Positions 1-10,240 of a stretch of 19,721 nt of DNA are shown here, in pieces; position 1 is the first letter of the stretch, and each line of letters opens with the position of its first letter. A program made the translations under genes and the position numbers. The stretch lies in contig MSJH02000050.1 in the NCBI GenBank assembly GCA_001931875.2, positions 1-19,721 of the forward strand, in the 5' to 3' direction. This DNA comes from Byssochlamys sp. IMV 00236. Lineage: Eukaryota; Ascomycota; Eurotiomycetes; Eurotiales; Thermoascaceae. The notes beneath the pieces were generated by a model that saw nothing but the letters and a program-made list of their open reading frames with translations, was not told the DNA's origin and did no database searches.

Positions 1-23
1 TTTTTTTTTTTTTTTTTTTTTTT
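1..23. repeat. Poly(T) run at the left edge of the window
   Basis: The window opens with 23 consecutive T. On the minus strand this is an A run just inside a probable intron of the RasGEF gene, right after a GTAAAA donor. The window also ends in a T run, so both ends look like assembly breaks at homopolymers rather than biological boundaries. Confidence 0.9.
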
Positions 24-2278
24 ACCTTTACTATACAGAGACATGGCCTCATCCCACCTGTCATATCTCAAGTGTGAGGTAGGGCTTATGTTAAAGGTAT
101 CATGTTCATCTTTATACGGCCCATTTTCGGCTAATGGAGAAGGACAGCCTTGGAATCGAGCAAAGTCATCTAAACTCTCTGGTCGACTTTCTAGAGTGCT
201 CGAGGACGCGTTGGTTGTTGTACTATTACCACTTGCACTAAGTCTCATAAACGAACTTGTATTACTCATGAACGAGCTTGCATAGTGACTTCCTACACTA
301 TTACTTCTCGTAGGCCCGCTATTTTGTCTAGAGCCAGATCGAGGTGGTTCACGAAGCAAGCTGAGTTCATCTACGGTATCTTGACTAACCCATGGGCGCA
401 TAAGGATATATTGAGTGACAAGACTTGACTGTTCGTCAATATCAAAGTCATCATCACTGTCGTTCGAACTACTGCTTGTCAAACTAATCTCACTGGCGCT
501 GTCCACGTAGCTATTTCCTCCAAGTCCAATCGCACCGCCCAATCGGCCAAAACTAGATTTACTACGATGAATGGCTTGACTGAGGGCTGGTCGAACTGGG
601 CTGGTGTTCTTTTGGACTGCCTTTGCATATAACGAATTTGGTTTCTTGTCATAAGGCGGACAAGACTGGAAGAGAGCAAGGGTATGAAGAAGCTTTTGGA
701 CACGAGAGTCCTTTTGAAGGGTATCGGCGTTATTAGATATCGACCTGTTGTCGGGTCGGGACGAGGTTCGTACAGGCACATGGATAGATTGCTCTTGCTG
801 GATCTGTTGTTGAACAGCGGCTAAAAGATAGGTCATGTCATGAATAAATGTGCCCAAAAAGGGAACCGTCGGCCGTTTGCAATGTTCTAATTGCATTTTG
901 TTGATACCTTTCCCTAGTACGGAAGTAGAGGCAATGCCCATGTGCTCTCGATACTTTCCATAGTTGTTTGATTCAGACATGAGCTCATTCAATGCTTCCA
1001 GTTTTGACATGCTCTTTTTAGGAATATAGGCCCATGTTCTCTTCAATCGCTGAACAGGTGGTGTGCCTAATGCGGAAACGATGGCTTTTAACGTTTGATA
1101 GTTGTTGAGTTCCTGGCATTTGGTGGCAATTTTTATCCAGTGATGAATATGCTGAGCTCTTGACGATGCTTCCTGAGGCAATAGGATGGAGTGCTCAATA
1201 GCTCTTGTAATAAAGTTAAAAAAATCAGTAGATGCCACAATTCGAGGATGCGGGGTCTTGGGCGAATGTGTCAGAAGTGCCTGAGGAGGAATAGCCATGA
1301 AAATGGCAGATTCGATGCGAGTGATTTGGTAGGCAATGATGCCTGGATGAAAGTGCAGAATGGATGGGATTGTGGCTGCACTCATGTAGATCGTACGTAC
1401 TCTATTGAGCGTTTGCTTTGCTTCGGCTACATACGGGGTATATTTGGAAATGGCATCATCCAATTCGTTTTCAGTCATATGATTGTTACTATTGTTACTA
1501 TTACTGTTATTATTGTCATGGTGAAGTGATAACTGCCGCTTTCTTGTACGGTATTCGTTCAAGGATGATTCGAGTTCATCCAATTTTGCTTGAAGGACTC
1601 GATGCGTAGTGAGAAGAGGCGGAACTGGTATCTTTGGTATATGGTTTGAATTGCCGGGTGGGGTTAGACTGTCATTGTTATTCGTTTGTGCTGGTACAAG
1701 ATGATTGGGGTCAATTTCTCCGTCAGGTACAGGAGGAAATGTTGGCCCTAGACAAAAAAAAATAAGCCATGATGATCAGTGCGCCCATATCATGATATTA
1801 CCGGCATCTTGTTCTGTCTTGACGACTAACGCAGGCATGGTTGGTAGGGGTCGAGTGGGCTTTGGAGGCAAGACCGGCTTGCTGTTACTTGCACTAGGCT
1901 TTGGGGGTAAGGGAGGAGGATAAGGCGATGATTTATTAGATGAAATAGAATGATGCTCTATAATCTTTTCAATTTGATCGATACATGTCCGTAATATGCA
2001 AAGTAATGCTTCATGATTTTGCGGCTTTGAAACAATAGCTATCTCTTTCTGATTAGCGATTGTTTTGGTTGACACTTGTTCAAAACTTACAACAGTGAAC
2101 AAACTTCACGTCAAACAATGGTTTTATGGCATTTTGGGCTGTAGTTAAAAATGATTGATAGGCATCCTAAAAGGTTATTAGCCCTAGGTCGATAAGTGTC
2201 TCTTTTTTATGGTACTTTTATTTGTCCATTCTCAAAATGGTGAGATGCTGTAGTCAATAGGGATTGAGGATCTTCCAT
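24..2278 (-). CDS. Ras-family guanine-nucleotide exchange factor (CDC25/RasGEF domain), 3' end missing
   Basis: Predicted to load a Ras-like GTPase with GTP at a membrane. Exons on the minus strand: 2278-2216, 2166-2091, 2038-1802 and 1747 to about 26, giving about 699 residues before the window ends. The introns are 49, 52 and 54 nt. The start is the ATG at 2278, the first in a frame that splices cleanly. Residues 1-85 form a helical segment resembling MIT/TPR-like N-termini (FENGQIKDAYQSF). Residues about 105-135 are proline-rich with SH3-ligand-like PPLPPKP and PVLPPKP. A short coiled coil lies near 175-200. The catalytic domain spans about 255-510, with GIIAYQITRIE, NYQTLKAIVSALGTPPVQRL and PTVPFLGTF as diagnostic RasGEF motifs. 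A Ser-rich low-complexity tail follows. I see no clear REM (RasGEF_N) domain. Exon 4 probably ends in phase 1 at position 26 at a GTAAAA donor, and the rest lies outside the window. The RasGEF call is firm; the GTPase partner is unknown. Confidence 0.9.
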
Positions 2279-2525
2279 CATTGCAATTCTATATTATTTG
2301 TATGTAGGCGCACACAGAATAAATAATCTCTTTGGTTTAAGGAAAGAAGGAAAAAAGGGAAAGAAAGTAAAAAGAGAGAAAGAGAAAGGGTGGACACAAA
2401 AAGAGAGAGGAAAAAGAGAAAGGAAAAGGTATTTATTCGTATAGTTTCAGGGTTACAAATAGACACCAAAAATGTCAAGTTTATCAAATGAGGAAATAAG
2501 CTTAATTAAGTGTCCGCGTAACCAC
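2279..2525 (-). promoter_or_regulatory. RasGEF upstream region / beta-galactosidase 3' region, with a polypurine tract
   Basis: This 247-bp spacer lies between the beta-galactosidase stop codon and the RasGEF start codon, both on the minus strand. Positions 2339-2430 are almost pure purine on the plus strand, so C/T-rich on the transcribed strand, about 60-150 nt upstream of the RasGEF ATG. CT-rich promoter stretches of this kind are common in fungi. An AATAAA on the minus strand at 2437-2432, about 90 nt past the beta-galactosidase stop, could be its polyadenylation signal. The exact transcript ends cannot be read from sequence. Confidence 0.5.
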
Positions 2526-5500
2526 TCATTTCTGTTTATGCATCAAGATTCGATCGCTATAGACAATGTATTCTTGAGGTCGAGTATTAGTATCATAGTG
2601 TGTAATGAGATTACCACTGTCTTCTAATACAGGCCATCCTTTGATACTTATTTCTCCAAGGGTATCATGCCAGGTATAGGCAAGAACCTTCACTTCATTA
2701 TGTTTAGCCTTCAGCAGTCCATCAGGAATATAAAAATCATGCTGTGGTCCATCACCGTTACCATAGTATCTGGCTATAATAACATCATTCAATATGACCA
2801 CTGCTGTCCATTCACCATCAAGATGTAATCGAAGGGGAATTCGATATAAATCACTCTGCTTCTTTAAGGCATGATCAAATCGGAATCGGAACCACTGTAC
2901 GCCTTGTGTGACAGAAATGGGAATTTTATAAATACCGTCGTTTTCGTCAAACTGCTTGAATTTTTGCCAGCCTTTTTGGGTTGCTTCATCTGGGAATCCT
3001 GTGGTACTATAGGCATTTGTCAACAGACGAACATCAACCCCTGATATTTCCCATTCTCCTTGTTCGGTTGAGTTGATACCACTTAGCTTGGCTTGAATGA
3101 TACCTCGTGGGTTACGAATGTCATTCATAATAAATGCTTGTCGATTCAATCCAAAGCTTTCGACAATGATCACTAGCTCGTTTTCATCATCTGTAAGATA
3201 AGGTGTAATGTCGTACGTGCGTGAGCCAAGGAACCATGGGTCCGGTCCAATTTTTGCCCCAGGGAGAAATAGTTGGCGTGAATATGTCGTATGTCCACCA
3301 ATGATTCGGTTATTCAAAAGTACCGTGGCGCGGTGGCGTGCGTTGACAGATAGCTTGACCTTTTTGTGGGTTGCCTTTATCTTCTTGCGATATAGAACAT
3401 GACCACTGGTATAGTGATAATCCAACGAATCATAAACTGGTTTTCCCTTGAGTTGTTGGACGGGTGACCATGGTAGCTGCTCGAAATCAACCTGACGTAC
3501 CTCCCAATGATCAAATCGAATAGACACTGGCAAGGGATTCTGGTGATGTTCAAAGATCAAACTACGAACAAATGGCAGATCATAAAGAGCGGATCCAGCA
3601 GAGAGTCGATTATCCTCAATAGGATCAAATGAGATAAAGTGAGCTGAACGTTCTGATGTTCTGTGCTTGATCTCGACTTGTCTTGTCTTTTTGTTGTAAA
3701 AGAATTCGTCAGCACCCCAAGCGACAAATGAAGGGTAATTCTTTTGGCCGTTGTTCCAATAAGGTTCAATAAATTCAGCATAGAGCGTGCCTGCATCATA
3801 TTTGTCAAGACCAATGATGTATAAGCTTCCATCTGTTGTTTCTAATCTAGTCCATCCATGACTCTTTTCAAACGAGAGAATAAAGGTAGGTCCATCTGCA
3901 CGCAGGACATTATCTTGCATATTACCGCTCAACTTTATCTGCTTATTCTTGAAGACCATTCCACCAACCATATTGGGTTCCACAATCCATACTTCCTCGT
4001 GCCTATCTTTATTAATGACACGAGAAAGTATGGGAATAGTAGATAAAATCAGATGCAGGTCATTTTGAGTAACATAATTTCCAAGGGCGACAAATGAGGA
4101 CTTGTAAGGAATATGGCATCCAAGTGTTACAATACTGTTGTCATCAAGCTCTATGGTAACATCAAACGTTTCACGCTTCTTTCTGTCAAAGTTCCTAAAG
4201 AATGTAAAGGTCACTGCTTGATCTGCTTGAACTGCTTGACGTTGAAGATTAAGTGTATGCGGAATGGACGTCTGGATCTTGGGCTGAGTAACGAGTTCTG
4301 TCTTGGTGAAATAGGGATCAAATGATCGAGCAAACAGAATAGACTTGCGGACGTTTCTGCCCCTTGATGAAAGCATACCGAATTCACGGATACAAGCTGA
4401 ATAATCATAAGAAGTATAAACATCCCTATTTCATGTGTTTTAGTTTTTGCTTTCTGTCTTCTTCATCCTAACTTACGGATCGCCCAATGCTCCCCAGTTA
4501 GTGCCGCCATATCCCATATAGATACTGGCAATAGTCACTCCTTGAGCAAGAGAAGTTTCATATAACAATCTTGTATACTCATCACCATAGTAATCATATA
4601 TTTGGTCATATGTATGTTGTAGTTGATAATGGTTAAACCAACCACCTTGCAGCTCAGGTATGAACATGGGAGACTATGTATATGTAGTTGAACAACAGAT
4701 TCTTTACAGAGTATCGTATCATTCTTACCTCTTTAGCCCCACCGCCAAATCCCCTGACCTTCTTCTCTAGTTTGTCCATTGAGTTTTCCAAGTTCTTTGG
4801 GTTCCACTCTTCCCAGGAGCCAACAGAGACGCCACTGTTGATCAGCCATGACTTGGGCGAGCTTGAAGGAGCAAAGACTATAGTCGGTGAATTAGAGTCA
4901 TGATAAGGAACATAAGGAGATACTTACTCACATATTTATCAAATCCATAAAGATCTAAACCAAACTTACTCTTCTCCCAAGCCTTTTTCTTGCTACCATC
5001 CAATTCTGGACGTGGCACCCAACCACCTTCTTCAAAACCGTCATTTGAAAAAAGGGGAACCGTGATTCCCATATCTCGTGCTGCTTTTGCTAATACTCTC
5101 ATTTGATCATGCAGTCCAATAGGAAGTAAATTTGCCATTGTTTCAAAGAGTTCATTGTCAATCTGCACAGCCAAGACGCATCCTTTTCTTCCTGTATCGG
5201 TTGAAGTCACTTGATGCTTTGCAATGATGGGTAGAATATGTTCAAGCCATTGAATCTCGTAGTTTGCAAACTTGGGATCATAGACGCGCCAAAGCATGAT
5301 ATAGTTATGACGTATACGTAAGTCGCGCTTTGCGACTAACCAACTTGGATAGCCACCACCTGAAGTCTCTGCACAAATGTATGGACCTGGTGCTGCCAAG
5401 ACAAAGAGATCCAATTCTTCGCAAAGTGTGAGCAAATAGTCGATATCACGATTACCATCAAATAGATAAACACCCTCGTCTGGTGAGTGATAGCCCCAGT

Positions 5501-5807
5501 GAAAGTAAATACGAATAGCATTAAATCCTGCTGTACGATATTGCTTCAATATATCAGACCATCGTTCTCTATCAGGAATACGCCAATAGTGAAATTCTCC
5601 AGCATGAATTTGTGTAGGTACTCCCTCGATTTGAAGCGAGTATTTGTCCCAATCAAGAAGATTATGGTACTTTGTACGATTGTATGCAACTGAACTTGTT
5701 GAGATGTCAAGATTTCCAAAGGTACGATAATGAGCATAAAAGTAAAATGTCCCAACTATCACTGGGATTAGTGCAAACAGCGAGAATAAGGGAGCCATGT
5801 CTGACAT
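2526..5807 (-). CDS. Beta-galactosidase, glycoside hydrolase family 35, membrane-anchored or secreted
   Basis: Cleaves terminal beta-galactosides, probably at or outside the cell surface. Exons on the minus strand: 5807-4928, 4877-4729, 4673-4477 and 4425-2526 (TGA stop). The introns are 50, 55 and 51 nt and the splice phases 1, 0 and 2 all close, giving 1041 residues, normal for fungal GH35. Residues about 5-26 are a strongly hydrophobic stretch that can be a signal anchor or signal peptide. The catalytic TIM barrel covers about 55-420. GPYICAE lies at 141-147, and QIDNEL holds the expected acid/base Glu219. IPELQGGWF holds the expected nucleophile Glu350, and GGTNWG at 399-404 is a family hallmark. 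The remaining 600 residues match the beta-sandwich/jelly-roll half of large GH35 enzymes. The donor after exon 1 is GTAAGT at 4927; splicing four bases earlier (GTGAGT) would give an early stop. The family call is very secure. Whether the natural substrate is lactose-like or a plant galactan side chain is unknown. Confidence 0.95.
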
Positions 5808-5940
5808 GTATTCCCCTTGTTAGCTTAGATTACACGGAAAGAAAAAAGAAAGAGAGACTACTGAATTGATTTTTTTAAATAGCGCTTGCATAAATATAGT
5901 AAGAAAGCAAATTTTAAAAAAAGAGGGGGAATAGGAAGGT
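5808..5940 (-). promoter_or_regulatory. Beta-galactosidase promoter / KH-like gene 3' region
   Basis: Only 133 bp separate the stop codon of the KH-like gene (5941) from the beta-galactosidase start, so terminator and promoter must share this space. On the minus strand the 40 bp before the ATG contain C/T-rich runs. No clear TATA box or AATAAA is visible. Confidence 0.4.
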
Positions 5941-7983
5941 TTATACGAGAGAAGCAGCAGATTGTTCAAAGTACACAGGTACCATACTAGCCAATATTTG
6001 TCCAAATTCTTTGACATTTTGTAGTATTGTGTGCACATTCTCTTCTTCTGTACCCAAGAAGTCACGTATAGTCCAGGAAGGAGCCTCACCTACTCTCAAA
6101 CGAAGGTTTTCTGCAAACCTGTCTACCCATTGTTCCTTGTACATCGAAACCTTGAACTGTTTATGATGAGGTTTAAATTCTGAAAAGTCCAAAGGCAAAG
6201 TTGTATCCTTTCGTTTAATTTCGTTCAAATCCCATAACTCCTCTTGGCAGATTTCAATAGTAAAATCATGCCAGCTATATCTCCATTTTGTCTTTTGCTT
6301 GACTATCTTGGGATTATAACCGAAAACGGGGGCCATAATAAGACGTCCAGAAGGGCTCAATTTTAGGTTCTTTGAAAATTTTTCATGAGGAGCATTCACA
6401 TCATCATAAGGAAGACTTCGAGCAAACTGCACCTTCAAGTCCCAGGAGTAAGGTTGTTCAGCATTAAAGCAGCTAACGTCTACCAGGTCTGTGCACTGAG
6501 TTACTGTACTCCACAATCCACGTTCACCTTTATCTGTAAATGCGACCTCCATACGCGTTTTCCACATTTCTCCTCGATTGACATCCTTCTTGCGTAAATC
6601 TGCTGGAGGGATAGCAATAGGGTATTGATGAGCCAATATGACAAAGGATGTCTTGGGGTTCTCAGAGAATTCTTGTGCCTTGGTTCCAAGGTATTCAAAG
6701 AGCATATCAAAGTTTTCAAGTGATTTACTCATGCATGGTGCCAAAGCAGACTTGAACTTTTCTTTCTTAAACAGCTTATCGCTGACCTCTTCAATGGTCA
6801 AGTGCGTCTGATCCTCCTTTTTAGGATAATTTAACAAATAAATTGTGCCAAAACGAATCTTCATTCGAATATCCCAATCTTTTAGACGTAAGCTTTCTAA
6901 GCCTCTATCGAGTAATCGCTGAATCACCTCTTCGTTTCTTTTGTCCAATGTTTTAGCTCTTTTGGAGAGGGCACCTCTCATCTGTTGACTGTCATTTAAC
7001 GAAATTAAACTGTCCTCCACGCTCGCGTTCCAATAGGCTATGTTGGCTTCGAAACCAGTGGTGATTGTTTCAAACATACGTGATCTATCTCGAAGCTCTT
7101 GCTCTCTGTCTGGAGGAACATAGTCATAGAGGACAAATTCAGATGGTAGCTTTCGATACTTGAGCGCCAAGTTAGCGCTTGGTTGCTGCATTAATCTTGC
7201 CATACCGGCTTCAAGCTTACGACAACAACGCAGGTGCCAATTACGAAGACGAGCAGATGCTGTCTTGATATTGGCTTCGTCGTTTGAATATAACCTAAAG
7301 ACGTGATTCTGAGCATCATATTTGATATATGTTTTGCAGTCAATTCGTATTTGATTCAAATAGGAATCATTGTTGCCAACAATACGGTTGATAGAAATAG
7401 CATCACTGGGTGAATAATAAACTGAATAATAAGAAAGTTTCTCAGTAGGTTCTCCCAGATATTTCTTTTCTTCAAGAATCCTCTGTTGTCTCTTCTCTTC
7501 TCTTCTCTTTTCTTCATTGGTCAATTCACGATCAGGTCGACTCCATTTCTTTGTTTTACGAAGTAAAGTGACATCAAGTTCTGCAATACAATTAGCAATC
7601 ATGTTCAAACTGTGCTTTGCTTTATCAATACACAAAGGGTCACCCCAGAGGTCTATTTGATGCAAAGCGTCATTATAAGCCATGTAAGCACCAGTCGAAC
7701 GCGTCATCTCTTTAAGGCGAGTACGTTCAGTGCCCAAGATATCTGTCAGGGTACAATGTGGAGGTAGAACCCAGTAGTCGTCAGGTCTACCTGACGAACG
7801 AGTACTGGTAAAAGATTCCATGGCTGTAGATGCCTTACTGCTTCTTCCACTGACAAGCGTCGAATTGTCGTCAAAAGTATTGAAGAATCGTATGGATGGA
7901 GTGGGTGTTTCACCAATGTCATCGTCTCTCCAGTGATCATCGTCATCAGATAAGTCTTCTTGTCTTTTGAAAGGATCTGACAT
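5941..7983 (-). CDS. Uncharacterised fungal protein with two degenerate KH-like segments
   Basis: An intron-free 680-residue protein. I chose the ATG at 7983 (MSDPFKRQEDL) because the upstream in-frame extension to 8046 is basic and Cys/Tyr-rich and looks like leader sequence; an upstream ATG at 8046 remains possible. Residues 1-30 are very acidic (LSDDDDHWRDDD) and 40-66 are Ser/Thr-rich. Residues about 71-135 (DILGTERTRLKEMTRSTGAY through a G-x-x-x-x-I-x-x-A helix) resemble a KH RNA-binding fold whose GxxG loop is degenerate (GTER). Residues about 185-255 may be a second KH-like unit, also without a proper GxxG. A charged coiled coil (about 150-175) lies between them. The C-terminal 400 residues have conserved-looking blocks such as KDWDIRMKIRFGTIYLLNY and KWRYSWHDFTIEICQEELWD that I cannot assign to a named family. 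An RNA-related role is inference only. The gene diverges from Aladin across a short shared promoter. Confidence 0.8.
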   Translation of the reverse strand: MSDPFKRQEDLSDDDDHWRDDDIGETPTPSIRFFNTFDDNSTLVSGRSSKASTAMESFTSTRSSGRPDDYWVLPPHCTLTDILGTERTRLKEMTRSTGAYMAYNDALHQIDLWGDPLCIDKAKHSLNMIANCIAELDVTLLRKTKKWSRPDRELTNEEKRREEKRQQRILEEKKYLGEPTEKLSYYSVYYSPSDAISINRIVGNNDSYLNQIRIDCKTYIKYDAQNHVFRLYSNDEANIKTASARLRNWHLRCCRKLEAGMARLMQQPSANLALKYRKLPSEFVLYDYVPPDREQELRDRSRMFETITTGFEANIAYWNASVEDSLISLNDSQQMRGALSKRAKTLDKRNEEVIQRLLDRGLESLRLKDWDIRMKIRFGTIYLLNYPKKEDQTHLTIEEVSDKLFKKEKFKSALAPCMSKSLENFDMLFEYLGTKAQEFSENPKTSFVILAHQYPIAIPPADLRKKDVNRGEMWKTRMEVAFTDKGERGLWSTVTQCTDLVDVSCFNAEQPYSWDLKVQFARSLPYDDVNAPHEKFSKNLKLSPSGRLIMAPVFGYNPKIVKQKTKWRYSWHDFTIEICQEELWDLNEIKRKDTTLPLDFSEFKPHHKQFKVSMYKEQWVDRFAENLRLRVGEAPSWTIRDFLGTEEENVHTILQNVKEFGQILASMVPVYFEQSAASLV

Positions 7984-8259
7984 TTTTTTGTTTTCTGAAT
8001 GATCTTTGCAGGATAAATAATTCATTGTCTGTATGTATAGTCTCATTGTATTGGCGGCTTAGCTCCCCTCTCTGTAATTTAAAATACAGAATGTTGTCAG
8101 AGCGAAACAGACAACCCACAAAAAAAAGAGTCGCGTCCTTCTCTCTTTTTTTTCTCCTATACAAAATATATAATATAATGCAATACACTATACCTGATCA
8201 AAACCATGGAACAGTTGCTGAACACAATAAAGACATAAGTAAATAAATTACTCTTAAAG
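7984..8259. promoter_or_regulatory. Bidirectional promoter between the KH-like gene and Aladin
   Basis: These 276 bp separate two divergent start codons (7983 minus, 8260 plus). The region holds an A run next to a CT-rich block (8118-8158) and an AT-rich TATA-like stretch at about 8163-8180, roughly 80-95 bp upstream of the Aladin ATG. The elements are seen in the sequence; their use is inferred. Confidence 0.5.
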
Positions 8260-9951
8260 ATGAGCTTACCATTAACACTTGATTCAGTCAACGTGGAGAA
8301 TAACGAAAGTGATGTTAAATCTACCGTGTTGAACAATAAGGCAAGTCAAACACGTTAGTTTTACTTTTTTGTTATAATAATACTTGCTTGTATAGATACC
8401 TTTGTACCCTTCTATCCAATTCAAGCCTATAGAAAATCAGGAAGCAGACTATGTGAATACAGTTCCGTCTAAGGAATTCAACATGTTTGAAGCTAAATAT
8501 AATGAGCTGACCCAGTCTATTGAAACATGCATTAGAAAGAGGTAAAGCTAACTATTTTATATTCTCACTCTAATATCTTCTTTTTTCTATTAGTTTAAAT
8601 ACGATTGAACAAACGTGAGTAGTTGATATGCTTATCTATATTATCTATTTATTGATACACTCTAAAATAGCAACGCCTATGCTACAGCCAAGCGAATTTA
8701 TGACTATATCAACAAGAGTTATTTCAAAGTTGAGACTGGTCTTCCAAGTGATATACAGATCAGCAGTGATGGTATATTTAAGAGTATCTCTTGGCACCCT
8801 CACCAAGAAATATTGGCAGTTGCAGACAGGGCAGATCGTATCTATTTGTACACAAAACAAGAATCAACATGGAAATGCCAAGTGCTGGAACATGTGTTGA
8901 TGAAGGATATCCGATGCATCGAATGGAAATCAAAGGCAACAGGAACACTTGCAGTTGGATGTAAAGCAGGTGTTTGTGTATGGAAGATTAGTATCCATTT
9001 GAACAATACATCTAATACGGGTATTTGGTATCATCCTGCTGCTTCTATGCAACATCTTGAATATCCAGAACAGGAATGCGTCACTGCTATAGCTTGGGAT
9101 CCTTCACCTGGAAGTCATCTATTAGCTATTGCTTCATCTGCATCCAGCACATTGATTGTTCACGACATGCTGTTGAACAAAACAGTTGCCCTTAAGCGTT
9201 ATGGAAAAGGAAATACAATAGTAAGATGGAGTAATGATGGTAAATGGTTATTTGTGGGAGGAACAGCTGGTGTTTCTCGTATTTGGTCGAGTACCACTTG
9301 GGCATCAAAGCAACTAAAGAATCCACCTGGTCTATGGGTTCAAGCAGCATGCTGGTTGCCTGATAATATGACATTATTGTATTCAATGAAGAGCAAAAAT
9401 GATATTCATGCTTTATGTCTATCTGGGCCCACATTCAAACAGGGTAATATCTGAAAGGAGGGATAGAACACAATGATTAACAGTATATAAAAATAGATGT
9501 ATGGGATATTAAAATGATTACTGTTCATTCGGCAGCAATCTCTGATAGCGCTTCTCATACTGCAAACACTATTCAAGATATAATCATTGACCATAGATAT
9601 GGGCAACGAATAGCTGTCTTTTTTGAAAATTCACCCATCATCAATCTGTACAATGTTCAACTTTCTCCTCTAAACATTCGAGAAAGAAAAGCATTCCATC
9701 AGATGTAAGCTTATTCTTGCTATAGACTATTGATCTCTAATTACTACTTGTATAGTGGATACATACGTGGAGCACAAGTAGAATATGGAAACAAAGGATC
9801 TATTCATGTGTCTGCCTTAAAGAATGAAACAAAGCCTCTGCATATCTCTTTCTCATCATTTTATAAACAAGGAGCTGTATTGGCTATAGCATGGGATAAT
9901 GGTGTCATTACGTTTGTTACCCATAACTGGAAGACTACACTTGCTAATTAG
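8260..9951 (+). CDS. AAAS: Nucleoporin Aladin (WD40 nuclear-pore protein)
   Basis: Aladin is a WD-repeat component of the cytoplasmic side of the nuclear pore. Exons: 8260-8340, 8396-8541, 8594-8614, 8671-9443, 9497-9704 and 9756-9951 (TAG stop). The introns are 55, 52, 56, 53 and 51 nt and all phases close, giving 474 residues (human Aladin has 546). The N-terminus is short and divergent. The WD40 propeller starts at SISWHPHQEILAVADRADRI and includes IRCIEWKSKATGTLAVGCKA, VTAIAWDPSPGSHLLAIA, TIVRWSNDGKWLFVGG and VQAACWLPDNMTLLYS. The C-terminus (FSSFYKQGAVLAIAWDNGVI) aligns well with the Aladin blade that ends the protein in animals. Intron 1 begins with GC, not GT (AAG|GCAAGT). Exon 3 encodes just seven residues. 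An AATAAA lies 12 nt past the stop. The gene is divergent from the KH-like gene, and a transposon island follows it. Confidence 0.88.
8341..8395 (+). other. Non-canonical GC-AG intron in Aladin
   Basis: The donor is AAG|GCAAGT, the standard consensus of minor GC-AG introns, and the acceptor is TTGTATAG. The frame requires phase 0 on both sides. The nearby GT donors tested (8342-8358) give the wrong phase. A phase-0 GT at the codon boundary after ACC would remove seven more residues and lacks a good donor consensus. Confidence 0.7.
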
Positions 9952-9962
9952 ATTTCGTACTT

Positions 9963-9968
9963 AATAAA
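9963..9968 (+). terminator. Possible polyadenylation signal of Aladin (AATAAA)
   Basis: A perfect AATAAA lies 12 nt after the Aladin TAG stop. It fits the expected element, but such a short 3' UTR would be unusual and AT-rich DNA makes chance matches common. Confidence 0.4.
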
Positions 9969-10037
9969 AATTGAAGTCAAAATTGTGTTGCTTTCTTTCA
10001 TAAATTTGTTTATTTCTCAATATTTTAATAAGTGTCC

Positions 10038-10240
10038 ATGTCTGCTGAAAACGTATCAACTAAAGAACGTGACTCTTATAGACCTCGCGAAGAAAGAAAG
10101 TTCTGAGGTATTTATTACTTTGGAAAAGCAGGATATTCGTATGACGACATCTCTGTCATATTTGGAAGAATAAAGAGAACTATATCATCTTTAACAAACA
10201 AGACAATAGCTAGAATCCATAAAACCAATGAGAGATCACA
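10038..10240 (+). pseudogene. Possible scrap of a Tc1/mariner-like transposase N-terminus
   Basis: From an ATG at 10038 the plus strand reads MSAENVSTKERDSYRPREERKF, a TGA at 10104-10106, then GIYYFGKAGYSYDDISVIFG followed by RIKRTISSLTNKTIARI. The second part has the spacing of a transposase-type helix-turn-helix (two helices around G-x-S-x-x-x-I, then an R-x-T-I-S recognition helix). The TGA could be a decayed Arg (CGA) codon. The reading fades out where the Helitron remnant begins. No catalytic DDE region is present. This is a tentative reading; the stretch could also be the 3' flank of Aladin with a chance resemblance. Confidence 0.35.

Noticed and set aside
479..781. Minus-strand 100-codon open frame
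   Set aside because: It lies in another frame over the RasGEF catalytic domain, whose own frame shows clear conserved motifs.
2278..2487. Minus-strand Phe/Leu/Ser-rich open frame
   Set aside because: It is the translation of the polypyrimidine promoter tract; low complexity, not a membrane protein.
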